Source: Homarus americanus (lineage: Eukaryota; Arthropoda; Malacostraca; Decapoda; Nephropidae). Taken from it: 64,000 bases of DNA. Position 1 is the first letter of the stretch, and each line of letters starts with the position of its first letter. The position numbers and the translations under genes are program-made. Positions 53,433 to 64,000 of the stretch are shown piece by piece. The DNA is taken from assembly GCF_018991925.1 (NCBI RefSeq), contig NW_024744477.1, positions 398,501-462,500 on the forward strand, written 5' to 3'. The notes beneath the pieces are model-generated. The model was not told the origin of the DNA, ran no database searches, and was given only the letters and a program-made list of their open reading frames with translations.

Positions 53433-53588
53433 CAGGGGACCCCCCAAATTCGCAGGGGTTAGGTTCTCAAAATGGCCACGAATCGCCAAATCCGCAAATT
53501 ACATTTTTACTTGTGTACAAAGAAATGTACAGTATATTCCCTTTGTGCTTACCCTTAGGACAATTATTTCTTTTACCTGTAGTAGTGT
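53433..53588 (+). mobile_element. MITE family B fragment
   Basis: ACAGGGGACCCCCCAAATTC, AATGGCCACGAATCGCCAAA, GTGTACAAAGAAATG and CCCTTAGGACAATTATTTCT blocks as in the other family copies. It is cut at 53588 where a different sequence begins. Confidence 0.82.
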
Positions 53589-54125
53589 GTGTGTGGCAAG
53601 AACAGAGCAGGGAACTCGCATAGCAGGGATATGACACACACTTGTAGTTTTCTCTCCTTTATTTACTCTAGAAATCACCCGAGGAAGGAAAGGCTGGGAC
53701 CTAGATCAGACATAACTAGTTATTATACATTGTACTGTACTTACAAAACAAGCATCAACTCTTGTCATAATCACATATTGGTACCACACAGTAGTAGGAA
53801 CTAAGCAGTACACAATAAACCCAACCCACCAGCATAACATAGGGAGGTGGCTGTTGGTGTCGACTCACTCCAGGGTGAATGTCTGTAGAGCAAAGCTAGT
53901 ATTAGCTTTATTCTGGCTTACAAACTACCTCCATGAGTTCATCATATTCTTCATATAACACTTAGTATGCTCACCCTATCAAACACACCCTAACAGAGCT
54001 AGAAATACGTGGGACACACCTGTTAATGGGCCCAGCTGATGCGCCTTCATAATGTAAACAACGCTGTAGCGTCTCTTCCCCCTGGCTGGGATGCATTCGC
54101 TCTGGTGCAAATCCCTTTCCGAATC
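53582..54125 (-). mobile_element. Possible solo LTR
   Basis: A block absent from the related copy at 49590. Read on the minus strand it contains AGTAAATAAAGGAG about 80 bases before an end in CTACTACA, as an LTR polyadenylation signal would. Candidate TGT starts exist near 54020 and 53990. No target duplication was found, so this is only a suggestion. Confidence 0.35.
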
Positions 54126-54149
54126 CACAAAATGAGAATTGTGGTAGAA

Positions 54150-55640
54150 TGTGGTAGAATTGCATAAAAAAAAAGTGTTAAAGGAATCTTGGGGGAGAAA
54201 GGGGGAGGGATTACCCACCTGGGCTCCACCCCCCTCCCTTCCCCTCTGCCAGTTGCTCCCAGATAAACATTCATCTTCCACATACAATATACTCCTACAC
54301 TTATTTGTTCTTACTTTTATCTTTATCGTACTGTACACTATACAGTTATCTCTTTATTCATAAGACAAATTCTGTGGTTACTTACATGTAACACTTTACA
54401 GTAAATAACAATCATATCGATGACAACCAGACTCACATGTCTGATTTTCAACCCAGAGAGATCTGGTGCTTGAGTCATATTGTTGCCCTTGATTATAGCT
54501 TCAGCTATTTGCTTCATGGTAAACTTGAGATAATATCTCTTGGACAAGGCAATAACACCTTGATCTAGTGGCTGAATAAGTGAAGTCACATTTGGAGGGA
54601 AGGTGGTCAAGTTTATGTCCTTATTCACACTGCACAGGTGTTTGGGGGGGAGGCAAGATGCATTGTTCATGAAAACCAAGGCCTTGGTGCTAAGGTTCAG
54701 TTTTTTTTTTTATTTTCAATGAATCGGGTGGCATGGCTGATGTACCACTCATCGAAAATATCAGAAGTCATCCACGCCTTCTTGTTTGATCGCCAAATTA
54801 CAGGAAGTTTCGGGATGAGCAAATTTTTCAAGGCGCGAGGTCTAGCTGAGTGGTGGATGATGAGTGGCTTCATTCATGTGGTGCCTGATGCGTTGGCCAT
54901 GAGGAGAATCGTCAGTCTTGTTCTTGCTGACCTTGAACCCCGGTGCCTTTTCTTCACCCTTCATTGGATAGGTTTTTTTGGGCATTCTTTTCCAATACTG
55001 CCCAGTTGCATCATGATTCCACACTTGGCAAGGAGAATAACCATTTTCTAACACTACAGGTATATCCTTCAGAATTTTCTTCATATCCTCAACCGCCTCC
55101 GCGACGGCAGATTCAGCTTCACCTGAAAGTACCACATTCTGTAGCCCCGTCCTTTTGATAAATTTGTACAGCCAGCCTTTATGTACTTGCTGTGAACTTG
55201 CTGTCTTTGATGGACTTCCCTTTCTTTTCAAGTATCTGAGACTGTATTTCGTATTCTTGGTTTTGCAACATGGGGCCAGTGAGAGGAAGTTTTTGGCGCT
55301 TCGTGTCATCTACCCATAACTTAAGTGCTTCTTCCATCTCAACATACATAGCACTCTTCGGGTGGAGTTTACCCTTGGCAACATCGGGTGAAGCATAGGC
55401 TACTCTAATTTTCTTGTTGAGCTTGATAGTGCGAACAGAGCTCTCCGACAGTCCAATTTGGCGCCCCACAGAAGCACCATTTCCTCACTGCAGTGCTTCC
55501 AGCACCTTGTTTTTCTGCTCCAGTGTAATTGCTTGCCTTGATTTCTTGGTCTTTGGGGTTGTTAATGATGTAGTGGCTGACCTCTTGGAAATCTGTAGTG
55601 GCGATGGTTGATGCACGTGGTAGGAGGAGATAGTGTCATA
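54150..55640 (-). pseudogene. Tigger (pogo) transposase, frameshifted
   Basis: Reading the minus strand in order: NKVLEAL-type HTH start near 55500, then GRQIGLSESSVRTIKLNKKI (55179-55469), then a frame change to QQVHKGWLYKFIKRTG (THAP-independent CENP-B HTH2), the catalytic segment YWKRMPKKTYPMKGEEKAPG (54842-55309), then VIWRSNKKAWMTSDIFDEW read through 54700-54830, then LPPNVTSLIQPLDQGVIALSKRYYLK (54338-54679, split here by frame). These are the ordered hallmarks of Tigger DDE transposases. At least two frameshifts and stops; inactive. Confidence 0.86.
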
Positions 55641-56414
55641 CAGTATGTCCGTTCACTAGAGCGTCAACGTGAGAACTGAGGATGTGTGAGGGTGGCGGGC
55701 AGCCCTGTAGCATGCCCAGATAGACGTCTGGCAGGAAACATTAGGCACGAAACTTAAAATAGTGTGTATTTCCATATGACGCGGCAGACTTGACTTGCGT
55801 AAAATAGGAAAGATTCGCTTTGGATTGATACGGTGTCCTTAATTGTGGGTTTCGCTTTAAATCAATTTGCTTTAAATAGACGTTCTACTGTATTGTAATG
55901 GAAACTTAGACATTCGATGTCTTATCACTTGGTTGCATGTCACAGTATGTGATCAGATTAAACAAATTTTCATATGTTCTTCTGAAGAAGAACCAAGGCG
56001 GTTTCGCATAACGGGAGATTACCTATGCTTGGAAACACTGCGGTGAGAGTCAGTACTACAATGTCATTTGTGATTCCATTGCCCTCTACTCGCTTGTTCT
56101 TAAATTGATCACCCTCAAAGTGTTATGACAATTAGAAGGCTGAATAACACAAGGACACAGCTTATGTAAAACAAGTGAAATAAGTAAAGCATCATGAGCG
56201 ACTAAAATTTGCCCGTTCAACTATTCATAGGCTACACGGATTCTTCATCTGTCCTTATTCCTCGTGTATCTATCATATTTCATACTGATTTCTGTGGAAA
56301 ATAAGAGTGAGCGTCTCACCTAATGAACCTGCTCACCTAGTGTATGACAAGACAGCCATAAAACATAACTGACAAATAAGAAGATGGAGCAGATATTAAA
56401 TCCAGACGACTGAC
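55641..56414. other. Between the Tigger relic and the THAP exon
   Basis: Contains a probable Tigger end near 55790-55895 (GCTTTAAATCAATTTGCTTT, ACGTTCTACTGTA). Otherwise no assigned feature. Confidence 0.45.
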
Positions 56415-56519
56415 TTTCTTTACACATATTTTCCTTCTTTCTGGGTTTGTAGGAAATCTGTACAGTTTAAATTCCTTCTCTGATCTATTAGTACATCCGA
56501 TGGCACAGCAGCACGGCAT
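56415..56519 (-). pseudogene. THAP-domain exon, probable N-terminus of the P-like transposase
   Basis: ATG at 56519-56517 opens MPCCCAIGCTNRSEKEFKLY followed by RFPTNPERRKICVKK, the start of a C2CH THAP zinc finger (C..C, then FxRFPxxPERRK). Donor GTCAGT follows at 56414-56409. The remainder of the domain (second C and H) would be in a later exon, not identified. Same strand as, and upstream of, the P-element-like block at 52620-53400. It could instead belong to a host THAP gene. Confidence 0.66.
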
Positions 56520-57589
56520 TACACATTACACACACTGTCCACTTCCAATCAGGAACATGATCTGTGCGAGTCTACAGGTTAACGTGAATGGAGGGGCTTG
56601 GTGGAGTCAAGATGGCGTTCCAGTAGTTGTGTTTTCTATTTAAACACGGGACCGTCTATGTCTCTACTCTCAGTATGTAGTGACTCTAGGATACCATATA
56701 TACAGATCATTCCATTCTCCTTACACGCAATGTCCAACATGTCATTGATGTTTGTTTGTGTGTTCCCAGCACGTGGGTTGGATGGCTATTGACCTTAGTG
56801 TAATGGAGCTTCAAGATCTGAAAACTTAAGTGTGTGTTTTGACCTTATGGGTAATGTGCTTCCAAAATAAGGTTTGTGATTCATCATTATCTTCTTGGTG
56901 AGATACAAGTACAGTATTTGTCTTTTTGTCTGAAATCTCTTGGGAGGTGCCAGTAAATAGATTGCATTAGATTTTAGCACTGTACTGTATTGTGAAGTGT
57001 AAGACTGCAACAGGTAAATGATTTACTGGTTATCCAGATAGCAGAGAATTCTTATTGTGTCTTCACATGCCAGAAGAGTGTATTTTCTCTTAGATCTCTT
57101 AGATATGTGTTAGGTTCATTGAATGTACACAAGCATGCCTTGACTGAAAATGGGATGTTAGAATATCATCTACCTATGATATTTACATAGTTTTAGTCTA
57201 TCAAATTTCCATTATTATTGCACACAACTTAAGAAAGTGTAGTGCTGTGAATCATGAAAAGTGTTTACAATAAGATCTTTTTTCATGTTAAATTTTTCAA
57301 ATTAATTTTATGCATTATTTGACCGATTGAAGTTCATTCAAAGAAATCAATTTTAAGCAATAATACTTTAGTCTTTTATGCCCAGGTCTTTGTGGAAGGT
57401 TCTTATTGTGATTCAGTTGCATCACAATACAGTATAGTACAGTACATGGTTAATTTATTGGATTTTTACTTAATATGTTTGCATGAAAATACAGAAATCT
57501 AATTGATGTAAATATTTATTTAATGTGTAAATTGTGTACAAAATGTACAGTATAGTAAACATTTTTAAAACAATTTCTTTTATGCAAAC
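56520..57589. other. Intergenic, nothing assigned
   Basis: About 1 kb upstream of the THAP exon. No coding exon or element could be supported. Confidence 0.45.
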
Positions 57590-57800
57590 CTAGTGGCAGT
57601 TGGTAAACAATTTTAGTGACATTCACAGATTTACTATGAAGAATTGGAACAGACACCGAGCATCACGAGGAGAGCCAGTGTTGTCAGTTAGGTGAAATTA
57701 ATAACATTGGATTTGAGCGTCTGTAATGCCTGAATGATGACAACCGGATAGTATGGCTCATTACTGCTGACCGTTGATGACAATAAAAACTTTCTTGAAG
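57580..57800 (-). pseudogene. Decayed duplicate of the MRPL14 last exon
   Basis: Plus-strand text ATGCAAACCTAGTGGCAGTT, GAATTGGAACAGACACCGAG, TTAATAACATTGGATTTGAG and TGATGACAACCGG aligns in order with 60485 onward (ACACAAACCTTGTTGCAATT, GGAATGGGAACAAGTATC, TTACTATCAAACTTGGGCAT, TGATGACAACCGG). Similarity also covers the sequence just past the stop (TAAACATT..CTTTTA). Stops and indels abolish the frame. About 2.9 kb from the intact exon, same orientation. Confidence 0.6.
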
Positions 57801-58187
57801 ATGATAAGGAAAACTTAACTGAAGGTACTGTACTGTGTATATTTATTGATTAGTTTTTCACACTGAGAATCCACATTATGCTTGATAGTGAGTCCATATG
57901 TGCATGAAGAGGTACATGTGTATTATGGTCTTCATTGATATGGATTATATACTGTACTAAATTAAAGAACAAAGAGTGTAGAATATTGTGGTATAATGAA
58001 AATAATGACAAAAACTCATGGAATAATTTAAAGGGCCGAGAAGAGCACCCTTCTCTCTCTCTAATGGCCAGAGCAAAACCACACGGTGACCAAGACCGTC
58101 TTGGGAAGGTGAAGAGGCCCACACAAAGAAAACGTTTGTTAAATGGCATCCAAAGTTCAAGTCAGTTTCACTGAATACTTTTTGAGC

Positions 58188-59809
58188 TACAGTATTACCC
58201 CGCTTAACGCGCTTTCACTTAACGCGTTTTCGCATATACGCGGTGCCTTGCCAAAGCTGAACTTTCACTTAACGCGGCATTTTTCATCATATATCATCAT
58301 ATACGCGGTGAGTGTCCGGCTCGAGAGCTATTTTTAGATTCGCACCACCCCCCACCCGCCACCCTGCCTGACTGCCTGTTTTAGCTCATAAAATTCATAC
58401 AAATTACCCAGCCAGAATATAATTTACATTGCTGGAATTCTTATAATTTGGTGATCATTTTGAATATAAACAACATATATTTTGCATTAAACATACAATT
58501 TTTAGATAAAAATTGTTCTCTAGGTAATTATGTTATCTTTTGTCCAAAATATATGACATTTATATTCAAAATATTCCTGGTCTTACAAGGAATCCAGCAA
58601 TGTCAATTATATTATCCTAACTTTAGTTTGAGGTATTATTTATTAAAATTTAGTGGTTATCCCACACATCTCCTTGGGACGGTTGGTGGGGGGTGGGGGG
58701 GAGGGAGGGACCGACCGACCGACCATCTGTTACCCAGTGAAGAATTATTTTTTTTTTTATTAACTGAAGATATTTGTTTTAGCTCATAAAATTCATACAA
58801 ATTACCCGGTCAGAATATAATTTACATTGCTGGAATTCTTATAATTTGGTGATCATTTTGAATATAAACAACATATATTTTGCATTAAACATAAATTTTT
58901 AGATAAAAATTGTTCTCTAGGTAATTATGTTATCTTTTGTCCAAAATATATGACATTTATATTCAAAATATTCCTGGTCTTACAAGGAATCCAGCAATGT
59001 CAATTATATTATCCTAACTTTAATCTGAGGTATTATTTAATACTAAATGTTAAAAACTCTTGAATGGAGGATTGGTGGGGGGTGGGGGGAGGGTTGGGAC
59101 TGACCACGCGGTTGGAAGAGGGGGGGAAGGCAAGGTGGGGTACTTTGATTGACAGATAGTGTGGAAGAATATTTTTTTTTTTTATTAACTGAAGATATTT
59201 GTTTTAGCTCATAAAATTCATACAAATTATCCGGCCAGAATATAATTTACATTGCTGGAATTCTTACAATTTGCTGATCATTTTGAATATAAACATCATA
59301 GATTTTGCATTAGACATACAAATTTTAGATGTAAAGTTTATTCTGAGTAAATATGTTATCTTTTGTGAAAAATATATGACATTTATATTCAAAATATTCC
59401 TGGTCTTACAAGGAATCCAGCAATGTCAATTATATTATCCTAACTTTAGTTTGAGGAATTATTTATTACTATACCTGGTTTTCCCCCAAAAATTTCTCAG
59501 AGGGAAGAGCCAGTGAGTGTAGTGTGAGAAGAGGGGGAGGGAGTTGAGTCCATTATTTGAATGGACATTAACTTGGCGACTGTATTTCTCTATTTCTCTT
59601 AAGTATTAATTGTGTGCATGTACCATCATAAAATTAAGATGTTATTTTTACTACAACATAGTTATTTGTCGTCAAAAAGTGGAGTTTGGGGGTCGGGCTG
59701 GGTTCTATTGGAATTAATCCCATATGTTCTGTTATTCACTTAACGCGGTTTTCACTTAACGCGGGACCCTCTGGGTTCAATTGACCGCGTTAAGTGGGGT
59801 ACAACTGTA
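58188..59809. mobile_element. TIR element with CTTAACGCG ends and three internal tandem copies
   Basis: Left TACAGTATTACCCCGCTTAA (58188) followed by repeated CACTTAACGCG; right, reversed, TACAGTTGTACCCCACTTAA (59809) and CGCGTTAAGTG blocks. Subterminal CTTTCACTTAACGCG motifs occur at both sides. The interior has three ~400-430 base direct copies starting at about 58377, 58774 and 59201, each opening TTTTAGCTCATAAAATTCAT. The part at 59590-59740 is shared with the MITE at 3705-4112. No transposase. Confidence 0.88.
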
Positions 59810-60480
59810 TTTGAAAAAATAGCCCACTGGACGCCACATTGGTGTCATGAGGCTGAGTGTAAGTTTTTTTGCCTTTTATGTTCAACGCCGCTATGGTGTC
59901 GTGCGAGGCCGAGAGGGTTAATGTTTCTTGGCATTTTGGTGGTGTTATTCTGTAAGTACTGAATTAGTTAAACATTTAAATTCCATTTCCAAGAGAAGTA
60001 TAATTAGGTCGGAAAATTACCAAGGCATATGGCTTAATATTTTGGCCGTTTCAGACAAAAAATAGATTTTGTTGAAAATCTTGGTATAGGTACTCCTGAA
60101 CAAACTGATTCTGAATCTATGGTCCACGATTCGACTGCAGGGTAATTAATGGTCATAATGATGCTTGGAAGATTTAAATTATTTTTTTCAATCCAAATTA
60201 CTTGCCAACTATGGGTTTCCGAGGTTTGATTTAAGAGATTATTGTTGCTAACCTTTAAGTAATTATTCCCTTTAAATAGACAACTTTTATCTCAAGTGCC
60301 AACTGGTATCCTTATTGTATTTTTTGTATGGAACAGATGGACATTAGTGCATTATTCTATGAATCATTTACAATGTGGCTGTATTCTATAAGAATACTGT
60401 ACACATTTTAATAGGAAAATTAATAGCTTCATTGATGAAAACTTATTTATTCATACAATATATTTTTTATAAACATTCTT
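59810..60480. other. Flank and 3' region of MRPL14
   Basis: No exon recognised. A minus-strand AATAAA lies at 60451-60446, about 30 bases after the MRPL14 stop, and is the likely poly(A) signal, giving a very short 3' UTR. Confidence 0.5.
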
Positions 60481-60734
60481 TTACACAAACCTTGTTGCAA
60501 TTGATAAGATTTTCGTATAATCTGCCCCCTTAGGTCGTGACATATCAGTAAGTTTGTGGCGAAGCATTGTTGGAATGGGAACAAGTATCCTGCTACCAAT
60601 TGGAGAACCACTTTCATCAATTAAAACGATGTTATTACTATCAAACTTGGGCATCAGTGGTTTCTGATTCTGATGACAACCGGTGAGTATCGCTTGCTTC
60701 TTTTGACCTTTTATGGCAACCAGCACCTTGTCAC
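60481..60734 (-). CDS. MRPL14: Mitochondrial ribosomal protein L14 (uL14m), last exon
   Basis: Large-subunit mitoribosome protein at the subunit interface. The exon starts after acceptor TTTTCAG (60741-60735) in phase 1, completing a Gly codon. It encodes GDKVLVAIKGQKKQAILTG, PKFDSNNIVLIDESGSPIGS, RILVPIPTMLRHKL and a terminal ADYTKILSIATRFV, ending at TAA 60483-60481. These match the human C-terminus ([43 protein letters not shown]) nearly throughout. The 84 residues are a little over half the usual ~145. The exon(s) coding the presequence and TRVRVVDNSALG region were not found between here and the right edge, so they lie beyond it, past the satellite array. Confidence 0.95.
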
Positions 60735-60824
60735 CTGAAAATGAATACGTTGTTAACAGGAATAGCATCAGTACAGTATTAAATCTCTTCAGTATTAATG
60801 ACTGAGATTTGAGCTTATAAACAC

Positions 60825-61000
60825 TGTAATTGTCCTAAGGGCAAACACATGAAAGGAATATACATTTATTTGCACACAAGTAAAATTTACCTTCCCCCCC
60901 CCCCCCTTCAACTCGTCAGCAAATGATATTCGCTGGTTTGGCAATATGAGGCTGTTTTGAGACCCAAACCCCACGAATTTTAAGGGCATGCTGTACTGTA
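60825..61000 (-). mobile_element. MITE family B fragment, reversed, in MRPL14 intron
   Basis: Reverse of TACAGCATGCCCTTAAAATTCG, GAATATCATTTGCTGACG, C/G run, TGTGTGCAAATAAATG and TTGCCCTTAGGACAAT blocks. The closest copy is the one at 27213-27502. Confidence 0.8.
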
Positions 61001-61590
61001 TGCATAATATTTTTTAGGGATTAAAATTCTTGCTTTTCCGTGGATCATTACAATGAAAGATAGCTCCCTGGTACAGTACAGAGTGAGGGATTGCTGGTTG
61101 TATGACTTCAGACTACTAAAGTTGATTGAAAGGAATGGCTGTATTTTACTAAGTTAATGGATAAGGGAAACTGCCAGAGATATGATTGATGAGTATTACA
61201 GTGAAGGAGGGAAAGCTGTTGGATGTATAACTAAAGACAATACTGAAATATGAACAAGAGAAAAGGCTGGTGATGTGAATTAAAACTGCTGAAGTAATAT
61301 ATAAGTGAGGAAAAATTGACTAGAATGTAAGACTTATTGTACTGAAGCAGAAAAAGAGTGAGGGATGACCGTAGACTAGACTGAAGTTTTATGAGTGAAG
61401 GAATGATTTGTACTACTTAATCTGCACTTGATTTATTTCTTTCGTTTCTTCCACATCCTAGGTTAGGTTTATCAGAGCCAACCACATAGAGAGTCATCTG
61501 ACACCACCATAGTTTCATCTATCAACTGCAGCTGACCCCAACATGAAGGGCATTTCATCTATCAACTGGAATCAACTGCATCTGAACCCC
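61001..61590. other. MRPL14 intron, nothing assigned
   Basis: No exon or element supported before the satellite array begins. Confidence 0.45.
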
Positions 61591-64000
61591 TTTCCCCTAC
61601 CCCTTTAGAGCGGGGGTCAGAAGTCTGTTCTGGGAAATGCCTTACTCTCGGAACATTATATTCGTTCTAGAGGATTCGGACATTTCTGTATCTGGGATAA
61701 GGAGCTTCCTGGAGGAGGTAACTGACCCTAGGAGCAGCATTTGCTGTGTCTCGGAAGTCAGCGTTAGGCTGCGCAGGTTCCGTTTTTTTTAAGGGTTTGG
61801 AATTCCTCATCCAGGAAGTGCGAAACCTAGGACAAGGAGAGCAGGTCCTGAACTTGGTTAGCCTTTTTTTAATCCTTTTGAGCTGGGGTCAGGAGGCCTC
61901 TTCCAAGAGGTAAATGGCTTTTGGACCAGCATGTCCAGGAGTCAGGATCCTCTTGGGGGAGAACCCTGGCCCTCGGACCTGGCATCAGCCAGGTTCAGGG
62001 ACTCCCCATTTTTTTTTCTTATCGTTGCCCTCCTCCTTTATCAACTGGAATGAACATTGTCAAGTCCAGCAAAAACAAATGGAAATGAAATTGTAGAAGA
62101 AAAGTGCAAGATTTAAATGGTTTATTATGAGAATACTGTACTGTATTGGTGTAATGTCTGTATGTATTGTCTCTTTTCATCAGTCATCTATACAATAGTC
62201 ACTTACCAATGTAATTTGAAGAAGCATCAACTGCATTTGCTCCCTTTCCCCCACCCCTTTAGAATGGGGGTCAGAAGTCTGTTCTGGGAAGTGCCTTACT
62301 CTCGGAACATTATATCTCCGTTCTAGAGGATTCGGACATTTCTGTATCTGGGATAAGGAGCTTCCTGGAGGAGGTAACTGACCCCAGGAGCAGCATTTGC
62401 TGTGTCTCGGAAGTCAGCGTTAGGCTGCGCAGGTTCCGTTTTTTTTAAGGGTTTGGAATTCCTCATCCAGGAAGTGCCAAACCTAGGACAAGGAGAGCCG
62501 GTCCTGAACTTGGTTAGCCTTTTTTTTATCCTTTTGAGCTGCGGTCAGGAGGCTTCTTCCAAGAGGTAAATGGCTTTTGGACCAGCATGTCCAGGAGTCA
62601 GGATCCTCTTGGGGGAGAACCCTGGCCCTCGGACCTGGCATCAGCCAGGTTCAGGGACTCCCCATTTTTTTTTCTTATCGTTGCCCTCCTCCTTTATCAA
62701 CTGGGATGGACATTGTCAAGTCCAGCAAAAACAAATGGAAATGAAATTGTAGAAGAAAAGTGCAAGATTTAAATGGTTTATTATGAGAATACTGTACTGT
62801 ATTGGTGTAATGTCTGTATGTATTGTCTCTTTTCATCAGTCATCTATACAATAGTCACTTACCAATGTAATTTGAAGAAGCATCAACTGCATTTGCCCCC
62901 TTTCCCCCACCCCTTTAGAACGGGGGTCAGAAGTCTGTTCTGGGAAATGCCTTACTCTCGGAACATTATATCTCCGTTCTAGAGGATTCGGACATTTCTG
63001 TATCTGGGATAAGGAGCTTCCTGGAGGAGGTAACTGACCCTAGGAGCAGCATTTGCTGTGTCTCGGAAGTCAGCGTTAGGCTGCGCAGGTTCCCTTTTTT
63101 TTTAAGGGCTTGGAATTCCTCATCCAGGAAGTGCCAAACCTAGGACAAGGAGAGCCGGTCCTGAACTTGGTTAGCCTTTTTTTTATCCTTTTGAGCTGGG
63201 GTCAGGAGGCTTCTTCCAAGAGGTAAATGGCTTTTGGACCAGCATGTCCAGGAGTCAGGATCCTCTTGGGGGAGAACCCTGGCCCTCGGACCTGGCATCA
63301 GCCAGGTTCAGGGACTCCCCATTTTTTTTTCTTATCGTTGCCCTCCTCCTTTATCAACTGGAATGGACATTGTCAAGTCCAGCATAAACAAATGGAAATG
63401 AAATTGTAGAAGAAAAGTGCAAGATTTTAATGGTTTATTATGAGAATACTGTACTGTATTGGTGTAATGTCTGTATGTATTGTCTCTTTTCATGAGTCAT
63501 CTATACAATAGTCACTTACCAATGTAATTTGAAGAATCATCAACTGCATTTGCCCCCTTTCCCCTACCCCTTTAGAACGGGGGTCAGAAGTCTGTTCTGG
63601 GAAATGCCTTACTCTCGGAACATTATGTCCGTTCTAGAGGATTCGGACATTTCTGTATCTGGGATAAGGAGCTTCCTGGAGGAGGTAACTGACCCTAGGA
63701 GCAGCATTTGCTGTGTCTCGGAAGTCAGCGTTAGGCTGCGCAGGTTCCCTTTTTTTTTAAGGGCTTGGAATTCCTCATCCAGGAAGTGCCAAACCTAGGA
63801 CAAGGAGAGCCGGTCCTGAACTTGGTTAGCCTTTTTTTTATCCTTTTGAGCTGGGGTCAGGGGGCTTCTTCCTAGAGGTGATTGGCTTTTGGACCAGCAT
63901 GCTTGTTTGTCCAGTGGTTCCAGGACTCAGGATCCTCTTGGGGGAGAACCCTGGCCCTCGGACCTGGCATCAGCCAGGTTCAGGGACTCCCCATTTTTTT
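61591..64000. repeat. Satellite array, ~656-bp unit, about 3.7 copies to the window edge
   Basis: The landmark GGGGTCAGAAGTCTGTTCTGGGA recurs at 61613, 62267, 62923 and 63580, giving periods of 654, 656 and 657 bases. Copies are nearly identical, differing at a few sites per hundred by eye. The fourth carries an insertion near 63900 (GCTTGTTTGTCCAGTGGTTC). Each unit holds a small palindrome CCTGGCATCAGCCAGG and a 60-codon frame (61914, 62570, 63227) conserved only because the copies are young. The unit matches no element I recognise. The array continues beyond the window. Confidence 0.97.

Noticed and set aside
61914..63409. Three conserved 60-codon frames
   Set aside because: They are copies of the same satellite unit; similarity reflects recent amplification, not coding selection.

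Overview
The window is nuclear DNA of an animal, most likely an arthropod and possibly a decapod crustacean. Genes are split by GT-AG introns. The DNA is AT-rich and packed with microsatellites, minisatellites, LINE relics and many nested TA-flanked transposons ending in CAGT...ACTG. Conserved exons identify metazoan genes, but the species guess is inference only. The six gene models below were built by hand-splicing exons and checking that splice phases agree; every internal join is in frame.

Layout: (1) 40-1107, minus: 5' end of PSMC6 (26S proteasome ATPase Rpt4), running off the left edge. (2) 2680-6547, minus: a five-exon 176-aa gene whose motif order matches securin/PTTG. (3) 9822-15296, plus: a six-exon 347-aa type II membrane protein with a glycosyltransferase-like DxD motif. 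(4) 22169-27906, minus: a five-exon 423-aa membrane-anchored SGNH protein related to the N-terminal domain of CASD1, without the acyltransferase membrane domain. (5) 34818-51424, plus: COQ8A/ADCK3, the atypical kinase of coenzyme Q synthesis, 10 coding exons and 1397 aa. One exon of 2519 bases inserts about 840 residues, including a tandem protein duplication, ahead of the conserved kinase. (6) 60481-60734, minus: last exon of mitochondrial ribosomal protein L14, with a decayed copy at about 57590-57800.

The rest is mostly mobile and repetitive DNA: nested Tigger-like/MITE pairs (20.7-22.1, 24.9-25.8, 47.2-48.6 kb), a broken Tigger transposase lying inside a broken THAP/P-element transposase (52.6-56.5 kb), a hAT relic, several LINE 3' fragments, a 1.1 kb minisatellite at 33-34 kb, a 240-bp AT microsatellite, and a recent ~656-bp satellite array filling the right end (61.6-64 kb).

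The genes do not form one pathway. They are unrelated housekeeping or secretory-pathway genes separated by transposon-rich DNA. The most notable items are the enlarged COQ8A, the securin candidate, the SGNH-only CASD1 relative, and several repeats sitting within 10-15 bases of splice sites.
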